Source: DASVHS01 sp035468985 (lineage in GTDB: Bacteria > Acidobacteriota > Thermoanaerobaculia > Gp7-AA8). From it: a DNA stretch of 64,000 nt. The DNA is taken from positions 96,321-160,320 of the forward strand of contig DATISF010000076.1 in NCBI GenBank assembly GCA_035468985.1, read 5' to 3'. Shown here in pieces: positions 36,211 through 44,552 of this stretch (its first letter is position 1; every line of letters begins with the position of its first letter). The position numbers and the translations under genes are program-made. The notes beneath the pieces are model-generated. The model was not told where the DNA came from. It saw nothing but the letters and a program-made list of their open reading frames with translations, and ran no database searches.

Positions 36211-36977
36211 CGGCCGTGGAACTCCGCTTTGCGCTTCTCGAGAAACGCGCGCATGCCCTCTTTCTGATCGCTGGTGGAGAACAGGAGCTGAAACGCCTTC
36301 CGCTCCAGCATCATCGCCGTTGCCAGCGAAGCGTCCTGCCCGGCGAGAACCGCCTCCTTGATCTGCAGGATCGCCAGCGGCGGCATCGACGCAACCGCCC
36401 TCGCCACTTTCATCGCCGCCTCGAACACCTCGGCGTCGGGAACGACTTCGCTGACGAGCCCCATCGCCAGCGCGTCGCGCGCCGGAACGGGATCGCCGGT
36501 CAGCAGCATCCGCATGGCGCGGTACTTTCCGACCGCGCGCGTCAGGCGCTGCGTTCCACCCGCGCCGGGCATGATGCCGACCTTGATCTCCGGCTGGCCG
36601 AAGCTCGCGCCCTCGCCGGCGATGATGATGTCGGCGTGCATGGCCAGCTCACACCCGCCGCCGAGCGCATAGCCGTTGACTGCGGCGATCACCGGCTTCG
36701 GACACGACGCGATCGGTTCCCACAGCCGCTCGGAATGCCGAGCCATGATGTCGACGGGCGTGCGCTCGACCATGTCTCGGATGTCGGCGCCCGCCGCGAA
36801 CACTTTCTCGCTTCCGGTCAGAAGGATGCAGCGCGTGACCTCGTCCTCGCCGAGCGTCGTGAAGTGCTGCGCGAGCTGCTCGCGCACGGCGAGATTCAGC
36901 GCGTTGCGGACTTCCGGCCGGTTCAGGCGGACGACGGCAATCCCTTCGGCGGGATGTTCGAGGAGAACCTCGCTCAT
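36207..36977 (-). CDS. Enoyl-CoA hydratase/isomerase family
   Basis: 256 residues, the standard monofunctional crotonase length. Oxyanion-hole segments AAGADIRDM and GGGCELAM are present. The two catalytic glutamates Glu110 (GGGCE) and Glu130 (FGQPE) keep the 20-residue spacing of rat mitochondrial hydratase, and PGAGGTQRL follows, so true 2-enoyl-CoA hydratase activity is likely. Overlaps the MFS gene downstream and the reductase gene upstream by ATGA. It supplements the hydratase half of the fused dehydrogenase/hydratase of the same operon. Confidence 0.92.
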   Translation of the reverse strand: MSEVLLEHPAEGIAVVRLNRPEVRNALNLAVREQLAQHFTTLGEDEVTRCILLTGSEKVFAAGADIRDMVERTPVDIMARHSERLWEPIASCPKPVIAAVNGYALGGGCELAMHADIIIAGEGASFGQPEIKVGIMPGAGGTQRLTRAVGKYRAMRMLLTGDPVPARDALAMGLVSEVVPDAEVFEAAMKVARAVASMPPLAILQIKEAVLAGQDASLATAMMLERKAFQLLFSTSDQKEGMRAFLEKRKAEFHGR

Positions 36978-37981
36978 GACACCTCCTCCGGCGATACCTG
37001 CACGACGCGCTTGCCGATGTTCTCACCGGCGAAGAGACCGATGAATGCGCGCGGCGCGTTCTCCAGCCCCTTGACGACGTCTTCGCGATACTTGATCCGA
37101 CCCTCGCGCAGCCATTCCGTCATGTCGCGCACGAATTCGGTGTAGCGATCGAGGTGGTCGAAGATGATCATCCCCTGAATCGTGACCCGGTTCACGAGCA
37201 GCGACATGAGGTTCGGGCCGGGCCGCGGCTTGGCGTCGTTGTATTGGGAGATGAGGCCGACCAGCGGGATGCGCGCGTGCACGTTGACGCGCTTCAGCAC
37301 CACTTCGAGCAGGGGGCCGCCGACGTTGTCGAAGTAGACGTCGATGCCGTTCGGGCATTCCGCCTTGAGCGCGGCGCCGAGATCCGCCGTTTTGTAGTTG
37401 ATGCAGGCGTCGAACCCAAGCTCATCGACGACGTAGGCGCACTTCTCGTCCGAACCGGCCGTTCCGACGGCGCGGCATCCTTTGATCTTGGCGATCTGTC
37501 CCACGATCGAACCGACCGCCCCCGCCGCCGCCGAGACCACGACTGTCTCCTCTTCCTTCGGTCTGCCGATGTCGAGCAGGCCGACGTATGCGGTGAGTCC
37601 GGGCATGCCCAGAACGCCGAGCGACCAGGAGACCGGGGCAAGCGCTGAATCGATCTTGCGTAAGCCTTTGCCGTCGGAGACGCCGTACTCCTGCCAGCCG
37701 TCGGACGTGAGCACGAAATCGCCCGGCTTGAACCGGGGGTTCTTCGACTCGATGACGCGGCTGACCGTCTGGCCGACCATCGGCTCGCCGAGCTTGGCCC
37801 CTTCCGCGTACGACTTCTGCTCGCTCATCCGCCCGCGCATGTAGGGATCGACCGACAGATACAGCGTTCGCCGCAGAACTTCGCCGTCGCCGGCGACAGG
37901 CATCGGCTTCTTCATGATCTCGAAGTTGTCTTCGCGAGGAACACCGTCGGGACGGCTTCGAAAGATGACTTGCGTATTCAT
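36974..37981 (-). CDS. MDR-family NADP-dependent oxidoreductase (CurA / prostaglandin-reductase type)
   Basis: 335 residues of the zinc-free medium-chain reductase group that reduces the C=C bond of alpha,beta-unsaturated ketones or aldehydes. Family marks: YLSVDPYMRGRM near residue 45, the cofactor loop AAAGAVGSIVGQIAK, DVYFDNVGGPLLE, and LVGLISQYN. ATG 37981 overlaps the kinase stop as TGATG; GTG 37984 is an alternative. In the operon it could remove enone intermediates or act on gamma-keto/gamma-hydroxy acyl derivatives. Confidence 0.9.
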   Translation of the reverse strand: MNTQVIFRSRPDGVPREDNFEIMKKPMPVAGDGEVLRRTLYLSVDPYMRGRMSEQKSYAEGAKLGEPMVGQTVSRVIESKNPRFKPGDFVLTSDGWQEYGVSDGKGLRKIDSALAPVSWSLGVLGMPGLTAYVGLLDIGRPKEEETVVVSAAAGAVGSIVGQIAKIKGCRAVGTAGSDEKCAYVVDELGFDACINYKTADLGAALKAECPNGIDVYFDNVGGPLLEVVLKRVNVHARIPLVGLISQYNDAKPRPGPNLMSLLVNRVTIQGMIIFDHLDRYTEFVRDMTEWLREGRIKYREDVVKGLENAPRAFIGLFAGENIGKRVVQVSPEEVS

Positions 37982-39027
37982 CACAGCTCCTCCGCCATCG
38001 AGGACGCCTTGCGCGCCAGCAGCGTGACCCGCTCGCCGAGCGTGCCGAAGCGCGGATCGTCCGTCTGGCCGCGGACGAAGCGCGCGTAGATCTGCTGAAT
38101 CACGACCGCCAGCTTGAACACGGCGAACACCTCGTACAGCGAAATGCGATCGAGTGAAGTGTGCGCGCGCGATCCGTAGCGCTCGAGGATCTCGTCGCGC
38201 CGGAACCAGCCCGGCCGCGCGGTCACGGCGGCCACGGCGTCATCGCGCGCTTCGCTCGCAACATGCACCCAGTAACAGAGAAGAATTCCGAGGTCGACGA
38301 GCGGATCGCCGATGGCGCTCATCTCCCAGTCGAAGATCGCCACGAGCCGCGCCGGATCCGTCGCGTCGAGCATTACGTTGTCGAGCTTGTAGTCGCCGTG
38401 CACGAGCGTGGGCCGCGGCGGATCGGCGGGAATGCGTTCCTCCAGCCACACCGCGAGCTGCTCCATCTCCGGCACGTCGCTCGTCTTCGAGCCGTGCCAT
38501 CGCTCGGTCCAGCCGCGAATCTGCCGGGCCACGAATCCGGCAGGCTTGCCGAGAGAATCGAGTCGGTGCACCACGACATCGATCCTGTGAAGATCAGCGA
38601 GCGTATCGATCATCGAGGCGCTGATTCGGCGGCGTACGGCGGGATCGGCGATCTGCGGCGGCTCCTCCATCCGGACGACGATCCCGCGCCTTCGTTCCAT
38701 CACGTAGAACACCGAGCCGGCGACCTGCGCGTCTTCGCACAACAGGAACGGTTCCGGAGCGAGCGCAAACACGGGATGAACGGCGGACAGCACGCGGTAT
38801 TCGCGCGCCATGTCGTGCGCGCGCGGCGGAACGGGACCGAACGGCGGGCGGCGCAACACGAGCTCGCGATCGCCAAAACGCAAAAGATAAGTGAGGTTCG
38901 AATGGCCGCCGGGGAACTGCTCGACTTCCATCGAGCCGGCCAGCCCGGGCAGGTTCGCACGGACGTACCCCTCGATGCGCGCCCAGTCGAGCTGCTCGCT
39001 CGCGCGGACCGGCTTCGTGTCGCTCAT
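37981..39027 (-). CDS. APH-type phosphotransferase of the ACAD10/11-associated kind (LvaA-like)
   Basis: 348 residues with the aminoglycoside/choline kinase fold: glycine-rich PGGHSNLTYLL near residue 40, LVLRRPPFG with the ATP Lys/Arg, the catalytic loop HGDYKLDNVMLD and the metal-binding IFDWEMSAIGDP. This subfamily is fused to an acyl-CoA dehydrogenase in ACAD10/ACAD11 and separate in Pseudomonas putida LvaA, where it phosphorylates the 4-hydroxyl of 4-hydroxyacyl-CoA so that the dehydrogenase-like partner can eliminate phosphate. A matching ACAD gene lies one gene upstream. ATG 39027 overlaps the MaoC stop (ATGA). The substrate is inferred from the family. Confidence 0.88.
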   Translation of the reverse strand: MSDTKPVRASEQLDWARIEGYVRANLPGLAGSMEVEQFPGGHSNLTYLLRFGDRELVLRRPPFGPVPPRAHDMAREYRVLSAVHPVFALAPEPFLLCEDAQVAGSVFYVMERRRGIVVRMEEPPQIADPAVRRRISASMIDTLADLHRIDVVVHRLDSLGKPAGFVARQIRGWTERWHGSKTSDVPEMEQLAVWLEERIPADPPRPTLVHGDYKLDNVMLDATDPARLVAIFDWEMSAIGDPLVDLGILLCYWVHVASEARDDAVAAVTARPGWFRRDEILERYGSRAHTSLDRISLYEVFAVFKLAVVIQQIYARFVRGQTDDPRFGTLGERVTLLARKASSMAEEL

Positions 39028-39455
39028 GAGTAGTACAGGACGATCCATTCGGCAATGCAGACCAGGCCTCGGGCCTCGGGCCTCGGGCCTCGGTTGTCCG
39101 TTTCCACCGTCACTCGCCACGTGACCTTTTGCGAGTCCGGTTCTTCCTCGACGGCGGCCGGTTCGAATCGCGCGCGGATCCGCGAGCCGGCGATCACCGG
39201 TTCGATGAAGCGAACGCGGTTCAACCCGTAGTTCACGGCCATCCTGCCTTCGAACGGCGACGTGCTGCTCAGAAGCGTGGAGATCAGCGAGAGCGTGAGA
39301 AATCCGTGCGCGACGGTCGCGCCGTAGGGCGACTCGCGCTGGGCGCGAGCGGGATCGACATGCAGCCACTGGTGATCGCCCGTCGCATCCGCGAAGCGAT
39401 CGATCCGCTCCTGCGAGACGACGAGCCAGTCGCTCACCACGGGCCGCGGAGTCAT
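39024..39455 (-). CDS. MaoC family hydratase/dehydratase
   Basis: 143 residues, single hot-dog domain. The hydratase-2 motif is visible as FADATGDHQWLHVDPARA followed by GATVAHGFLTLSL. Enzymes of this form hydrate enoyl-CoA with R stereochemistry or dehydrate 3-hydroxyacyl derivatives. Start ATG 39455 overlaps the ACAD stop by one base; GTG 39458 is an alternative. Near the C-terminus, RGPRPEARG is encoded by a (GGCCTCG)4 heptanucleotide array that interrupts the final strands. Four seven-base units are not a multiple of three, so any slippage would shift the frame. Confidence 0.87.
   Translation of the reverse strand: MTPRPVVSDWLVVSQERIDRFADATGDHQWLHVDPARAQRESPYGATVAHGFLTLSLISTLLSSTSPFEGRMAVNYGLNRVRFIEPVIAGSRIRARFEPAAVEEEPDSQKVTWRVTVETDNRGPRPEARGLVCIAEWIVLYYS
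39065..39093. repeat. Heptanucleotide tandem array (GGCCTCG)4 in the MaoC gene
   Basis: Four exact copies of GGCCTCG plus one base. It lies within the coding sequence and adds arginine/proline-rich residues. It belongs to a set of phased heptamer arrays in this window (46983-47047, 52712-52744, 61890-61924). Confidence 0.85.
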
Positions 39456-40612
39456 CACCGTCTCGCCCGCATCACATTCCGCGCGATCACCATTCGATGC
39501 ACCTCCGACGGTCCGTCGTAGATGCGGAACGCGCGCGCCTCGCGATAGAAGTGCTCGAGCGGCGTATCGGTCGAGACGCCGAGGGCTCCGCAGATCTGCA
39601 CGGCGCGATCGATCACGCGATTGATGGCCTCGGCCACGAAGACCTTGCAGATCGACGACTCGTGCCGGATGTCGTCACCGCGCTCCTGCTTCCACGCGGC
39701 GTGCATGACCATCATCCGCGACGCGTGCAGCTCGATCTCGGAGTCGGCGATCATCCACTGCACGGCCTGATGTTCGGCCAGTTTCTTTCCGAATGCCTCG
39801 CGCTCTTTGGCGCGCTCGATGGCGATCTCCAGCGAACGCTGCGCCACGCCCATCCAGCGCATGCAGTGCGTCAGCCGCGCCGGCGTGAGGCGCACCTGGG
39901 CCATTTTGAATCCCTCGCCGGCAGGCCCGAGCATCGCCGAATCGGGAACGCGCACGTGATCGAAGTCGACCTCGCCGTGTCCGCCGACGCCGCCATGTCC
40001 GCCCATGATCGGAACCGAGCGGATCAGGCGGAAGCCCTTCGTGTTCGTCGGAACGAGAAACATCGACGAGCCTTTGTGCGCCGGGACTTTCGGATCGGTG
40101 ACGGCCATGGTGATCGCGAAGGTCGATCCTTCCGCGCCCGTGGCGAACCACTTGCGGCCCGTGATCTCCCATCCGCCATCGACATGGACCGCCTGGGTCT
40201 TGAGCATCGTCGGATCGGCGCCGGCGCCGGGGGCCGGCTCCGACATCGCGAAGCAGGAGCGGATCTTTCCTTCGACGAGCGGACGCAGGTACTGCTCGCG
40301 CTGTTCCGGCGTCGCGTAGATCGACAGCAGGTGCATGTTGCCTTCATCGGGAGCAGCGCAATGGAGGGCGAGCGGCCCGAGAAGACTGCGGCCGGCCTGC
40401 TCGAACACCACGCACATCCCGACCGTGCCGAGCCCGAGTCCGCCCCATTCGGGTGGTAGTTGCGGCCCGTACACGCGGGCCTTTCGCGCCTTGTCGCGCA
40501 GGGCCTTGATGTCGACGTTCTCGTTCCGCTCGAGCGGAATCACTTCATCGCGGATGAACGCGGCCACGCGGTCGCGCAACTCGACGAGATCGGGAGGAAG
40601 CTCGAAGTCCAT
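39455..40612 (-). CDS. Acyl-CoA dehydrogenase, ACAD10/11 (LvaC)-type
   Basis: 385 residues, FAD-dependent acyl-CoA dehydrogenase fold: FAMSEPAPGAGADPT and WFATGAEG in the middle domain, RMWMG-like helix region RLTHCMRWMGVAQRSLE, and the C-terminal IYDGPSEVHRMVIARNVM. That end motif (DGPSEVH instead of the usual EGT) is the pattern of ACAD10/11 and LvaC, partners of the kinase encoded two genes downstream. Predicted role: convert the phosphorylated 4-hydroxyacyl-CoA to an enoyl-CoA for beta-oxidation, or ordinary dehydrogenation. It starts nine bases after the thiolase stop. Confidence 0.9.
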   Translation of the reverse strand: MDFELPPDLVELRDRVAAFIRDEVIPLERNENVDIKALRDKARKARVYGPQLPPEWGGLGLGTVGMCVVFEQAGRSLLGPLALHCAAPDEGNMHLLSIYATPEQREQYLRPLVEGKIRSCFAMSEPAPGAGADPTMLKTQAVHVDGGWEITGRKWFATGAEGSTFAITMAVTDPKVPAHKGSSMFLVPTNTKGFRLIRSVPIMGGHGGVGGHGEVDFDHVRVPDSAMLGPAGEGFKMAQVRLTPARLTHCMRWMGVAQRSLEIAIERAKEREAFGKKLAEHQAVQWMIADSEIELHASRMMVMHAAWKQERGDDIRHESSICKVFVAEAINRVIDRAVQICGALGVSTDTPLEHFYREARAFRIYDGPSEVHRMVIARNVMRARR

Positions 40613-40621
40613 CTCACCCTC

Positions 40622-41791
40622 TCACCGCTGCAGATTTTCGAAAACCGTGGCCGCGCCCTGCCCTCCGCCGACGCACATCGTGACCATGCCGTAGCGCGAG
40701 CGGCGGCGGCGCATCTCGCCGAGGATCTGAACGGTGAGCTTCGCGCCGCTGGCGCCGAGGGGATGTCCGAGTGCGATGGCCCCCCCGTTGACGTTGACGC
40801 GCTCTTCGTTCATCCCCAGCTCGCGCATGACCGCGAGTGCCTGCGCGCCGAACGCTTCGTTCAGCTCGATGAGATCGATGTCGTCGAGCTTCAGACCCGC
40901 GAGCTTCAGCGCTTTCGGAACGGCCACGACGGGACCCATGCCCATGATCTCGGGCGGCACACCGCCGACAGCGAACGATACGAACCGCGCCAGTGGTTTG
41001 AGTCCGAGCTGATCCGCGCGCTTGCGCGACATCACCATGACCGCGGCGGCGCCGTCGGAGGTCTGGCTCGAGTTTCCCGCGGTGACGACCCCTTTCGCGT
41101 GAAACACAGGCTTCAGTTTCGCGAGCGCTTCGATCGAGGTGTCGGCACGCGGGCCTTCGTCCTTGTCGAAGACGGTCTTGCTCTGCGAGCCTGGTTCAAC
41201 GATGTCGACGCAAAGCGGCACGATCCCGTCGTCCGCAAACTTCCCTTCCTTCTGCGCGGCGATCGCTTTCTGATGGCTGCGATACGAGAACGCATCGGCG
41301 TCTTCACGCGAGACCTTGTACTTGCGCGCGACGTTCTCGGCGGTCAGGCCCATGTTGAGGTAGACCTCCGGATGGTTGTCGACGAGATACGGATTCGGAC
41401 GGAAGCGGCCGTTGCCGCGGACAAGACTCATCGATTCCGTCCCTCCGGCGACGATCTGTTCGGCCATGCCGGCCATGATCCGCTCCGAGGCCATGGCGAT
41501 CGTCTGCGATCCCGAGGAGCAGAACCGGTTCACGGTGACCGCCGGAACCGACGACGGAAGTCCGGCCCGCAACGCGGCGATGCGCGCCACGTTCGTGCCC
41601 GACTCTGCCTCCGGTGCTGCGCAGCCGAGGATCACGTCGTCGAGCTCTTCGGGCCTGAGCGCCGGCGTTTTCTTGATCAGCGCGGCGATGACTTCTGCCG
41701 CCATGTCGTCGGGCCGCGTCGTCCGCAGCGCGCCGCGCGGAGCCTTGCCGACCGCGGTCCGCAGCCCCGCAACGATCACCGCTTCATTCAT
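40622..41791 (-). CDS. Thiolase (acetyl-CoA acyltransferase)
   Basis: 389 residues. The acylated cysteine is in NRFCSSGSQ (near residue 88), the catalytic His in GGAIALGHPLGASG, and the second Cys in CVGGGQGAA. NEAFGAQ is also present. It performs the last thiolytic step of beta-oxidation or the reverse condensation. ATG 41791 is set by the ATGA overlap with the thioesterase stop and an AGGAAAA site; longer frames are rejected. Length and motifs match FadA-type enzymes. Confidence 0.93.
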   Translation of the reverse strand: MNEAVIVAGLRTAVGKAPRGALRTTRPDDMAAEVIAALIKKTPALRPEELDDVILGCAAPEAESGTNVARIAALRAGLPSSVPAVTVNRFCSSGSQTIAMASERIMAGMAEQIVAGGTESMSLVRGNGRFRPNPYLVDNHPEVYLNMGLTAENVARKYKVSREDADAFSYRSHQKAIAAQKEGKFADDGIVPLCVDIVEPGSQSKTVFDKDEGPRADTSIEALAKLKPVFHAKGVVTAGNSSQTSDGAAAVMVMSRKRADQLGLKPLARFVSFAVGGVPPEIMGMGPVVAVPKALKLAGLKLDDIDLIELNEAFGAQALAVMRELGMNEERVNVNGGAIALGHPLGASGAKLTVQILGEMRRRRSRYGMVTMCVGGGQGAATVFENLQR

Positions 41792-42240
41792 TTTTCCTCC
41801 GTGGTGTCGCGAAAAAGGATGAACGTGCCGGTGCCGTGTGCGTACAGCTTCCCTTCGGCATCGACGATGCGTCCTTCCGATGTCGCCGTTCGCGACCCGG
41901 CGTGAACGACGTTCGCGGTGCAGGTGAGCGTCCCGGTCCGGCGCGTCACCGCACGCGTGAAATTGAGTTTCATCTCCAGCGTCGTGAAGATCTTTCCGGC
42001 CGGCATGACCGAGTTCACGGCGCATCCGAGCGCGGTATCGAGGACCGCGGCGGCGAAACCGCCGTGCGCGATCTGCAATCCGTTCTCGAATTCCGCCGCC
42101 GGTTCGCCGGTCACGGTGACGCGGCCTTCCTCGACCGCGGCGATCTTGATCTTGAGCAGGCGGGCCATCGGCGCCGCCTCGATCTCACCGGCCACGATCT
42201 TCCGCATGTATTCGAGGCCGGACATCGTGTCGCGTTGCAT
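41788..42240 (-). CDS. PaaI family hot-dog thioesterase
   Basis: 150 residues with the 4HBT/PaaI hot-dog motif: NGLQIAHGGFAAAVLDTALG (the His-Gly-Gly turn and the following Asp) and a beta-rich C-terminal half. Enzymes of this kind hydrolyse stalled acyl-CoA and free CoA. The start overlaps the stop of the fused dehydrogenase gene as TGATG, and its own stop overlaps the thiolase start, so it is firmly inside the beta-oxidation operon. Confidence 0.88.
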   Translation of the reverse strand: MQRDTMSGLEYMRKIVAGEIEAAPMARLLKIKIAAVEEGRVTVTGEPAAEFENGLQIAHGGFAAAVLDTALGCAVNSVMPAGKIFTTLEMKLNFTRAVTRRTGTLTCTANVVHAGSRTATSEGRIVDAEGKLYAHGTGTFILFRDTTEEK

Positions 42241-44552
42241 CAGTTCCTCACCGGTTTGCCGGTCGCCAGCATGGCCTGTATGCGCTCCTGCGTCTTCGGC
42301 TCACGGCACAGCGCCACGAACACCTCGCGCTCCAGATCGAGAATGAACTGCTCGCTGACCCACTGGCCGCTGGAGAGATCGCCGCCGCAGAGAATCGACG
42401 CCAGGCGTTTGCTGATGAGCGCGTCGTATTCGCTCATGTATGCGCCCTGCTGAAGGCCGTAGATGCCGGCGCAGATCGCAGCGCGAACATCGCGCCCGGC
42501 GGCGTAGCAGTCGTTCTCGCGCGGCGGAGCGGCATAACCAGTCGCGGCCAACTCGAGCACTTCCCGCTTCGCCTCGGCGATGAGGTGATCGCGATTCATG
42601 ACCACGCGATCCGCGTCGCCGAGGAAGCCGAACGATCGCGCTTCTTCCGCGCTCGTCGAGACCTTGGCCATGCCGACCGTCTGCATGACGTTCTGCAGGA
42701 GCGGGAATGGATCCGCGTTCGGCGTCCGCATCAGGACCGGCGAGACGATGCGCCGGACCAGCTCCTTGCAGCCGCCCGCGCCCGGAACGACGCCCACGCC
42801 GACTTCGGGCAGCCCCATGTACGTTTCGGAGGCGGCCACGATGCGCGCGGCGGACATCGACAGCTCCGTGCCGCCGCCGAGCGTGCGTCCGAACGGAGCG
42901 GCGACGATCGGCTTCGCGCAGAAGCGCACCGCCATGAACGCGTCCTGCACTGCCTTCACGGCGCGATTCAGGCCATCGCTGCCATCGGCGCTCAGAAGTT
43001 TCAGGTTCGCGCCGACGCAGAATTCGTTGCCCTCGTTTCCGATGACCATGCCCTTCCACGCGCCGCGCTCGAGCTCGCCGATCGATTCGACGAGCATCGT
43101 CCGTACGTCGTCGTCGAGCGTGTTCATCTTCGTGTGGATCTCGAAGCAGAGCACACCGTCGCCGAGATCCCGGAGACTGGCACTCTTGTTTTCGCGCACG
43201 ACCCGGCAGGCGGAAAGGCGGATGACGTTCGGGTCTGCCGCGATCGGAACGTAGGCCTTCCGCACGGGATCGTACTGTTTGCCGTCGCGGTAGAAGGTCT
43301 CGTGACCTGAGGCGAGCATCTCCGTGACCCACGGCGCGACCGCGATTCCACTCTTCTTCATCTCCTCCACAATGCCGCGAACGCCGAGCGATTCCCACAG
43401 CTCGAACGGCCCCAGGTCGTGCGAGAAGCCCCATCGCATGGCGCGATCGACGCTCACGAGCTCGTCGGAGATCTCCGGAACGCGCCGCGCCGCGTACGCG
43501 AGCGATTTGTAGATGACATGCCGCGCCAGCGCTCCCGCCTTGTCGTCCTGTTTCAGCACGAACGCCAGCCGCTCCGGCAGGCCGCGGATGTTCATCGCCT
43601 CGGCGATCGATGCGATCTGCGGCTCGCGCCGCTCGCGGTACTCGCCGCGATCGAGATCGAGCGTCTGGATCGATTTGCCGTCTTTCTTGTAGAAGCCCTG
43701 GCCGGTCTTGTCGCCGAGGCGGCCGCGCTCCATCTGGTTCTTGCGCAGCTTCTCGATGTGGGGAGAACGGAGGACTTCGCGCGACTCGTCGCCTTCGATG
43801 AGACCGTAGAGGTTTGTGCCGACGGATGCCGCCACATCGAGCCCGACGAGATCCTGCAATCGGAATGCGGCGGTCTTCGGACGGCCGATCAGTGGTCCGG
43901 CGATGGCATCCGTCTCCTCGATCGTGTACCCCTTCGAGAGCACGAAATCGAGGAGCGTCGCTCCGGAAATCGATCCGAGGCGGTTGGCGATGAAGTTCGG
44001 CGTGTCCTTGCAGAGGACGACGCCCTTGCCGAGGCGCCGTTCCGCGAACTCGCGCACGAATGCGACGACCGCGGGCTTCGTGTCGGCGGTGGGAATGATT
44101 TCCAGCAGCTTCATGTATCGCGGCGGATTGAAGAAGTGCGTGCCGAGGAAGTTTGCTTTGAAGGATGCGGACGCGCCGGCGGCGATCTTGGCGATCGGCA
44201 ATCCCGACGTGTTGCTGGAAACGATGCTGTCAGGCTTGCGCAGGCGATCGATGCGCTCGACGAGCGAGCGCTTCGCATCGAGCTGCTCGATGATCGCTTC
44301 GATGACCCAATTGGCCTCGCCGATCCAGGCTTCGTGTTCGTCGAGGGCGCCGATCGTGATGAGAGCCGCGGTCTCCGGCGTGAAGAACGCCGCCGGCTTC
44401 GACTTCTTCATCCGCTCGAACGACGCGCTGACGATCTGCTGCGAGACGTCGAGGAGGTAGACGGGAATGCCGGCGTTCGCGAAATGCGCCGCGATGCCGC
44501 CGCCCATCGTTCCCGATCCGATGACCACGGCGCGCTGGATGGTGCCGGTCAT
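42240..44552 (-). CDS. Fused 3-hydroxyacyl-CoA dehydrogenase / enoyl-CoA hydratase (FadN-like order)
   Basis: 770 residues. The N-terminal half is the NAD-binding dehydrogenase (GSGTMGGGIAAHF at residues 12-24, FLGTHFFNPPRYMKLLEI, and the helical C-domain). The C-terminal half (about residues 470-690) is crotonase-like with CVGANLKLL and GGGTELSMSA. This dehydrogenase-first order is that of Bacillus FadN, opposite to E. coli FadB. It should hydrate enoyl-CoA and oxidise 3-hydroxyacyl-CoA. ATGA overlap with the ligase gene upstream. Confidence 0.92.
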   Translation of the reverse strand: MTGTIQRAVVIGSGTMGGGIAAHFANAGIPVYLLDVSQQIVSASFERMKKSKPAAFFTPETAALITIGALDEHEAWIGEANWVIEAIIEQLDAKRSLVERIDRLRKPDSIVSSNTSGLPIAKIAAGASASFKANFLGTHFFNPPRYMKLLEIIPTADTKPAVVAFVREFAERRLGKGVVLCKDTPNFIANRLGSISGATLLDFVLSKGYTIEETDAIAGPLIGRPKTAAFRLQDLVGLDVAASVGTNLYGLIEGDESREVLRSPHIEKLRKNQMERGRLGDKTGQGFYKKDGKSIQTLDLDRGEYRERREPQIASIAEAMNIRGLPERLAFVLKQDDKAGALARHVIYKSLAYAARRVPEISDELVSVDRAMRWGFSHDLGPFELWESLGVRGIVEEMKKSGIAVAPWVTEMLASGHETFYRDGKQYDPVRKAYVPIAADPNVIRLSACRVVRENKSASLRDLGDGVLCFEIHTKMNTLDDDVRTMLVESIGELERGAWKGMVIGNEGNEFCVGANLKLLSADGSDGLNRAVKAVQDAFMAVRFCAKPIVAAPFGRTLGGGTELSMSAARIVAASETYMGLPEVGVGVVPGAGGCKELVRRIVSPVLMRTPNADPFPLLQNVMQTVGMAKVSTSAEEARSFGFLGDADRVVMNRDHLIAEAKREVLELAATGYAAPPRENDCYAAGRDVRAAICAGIYGLQQGAYMSEYDALISKRLASILCGGDLSSGQWVSEQFILDLEREVFVALCREPKTQERIQAMLATGKPVRN

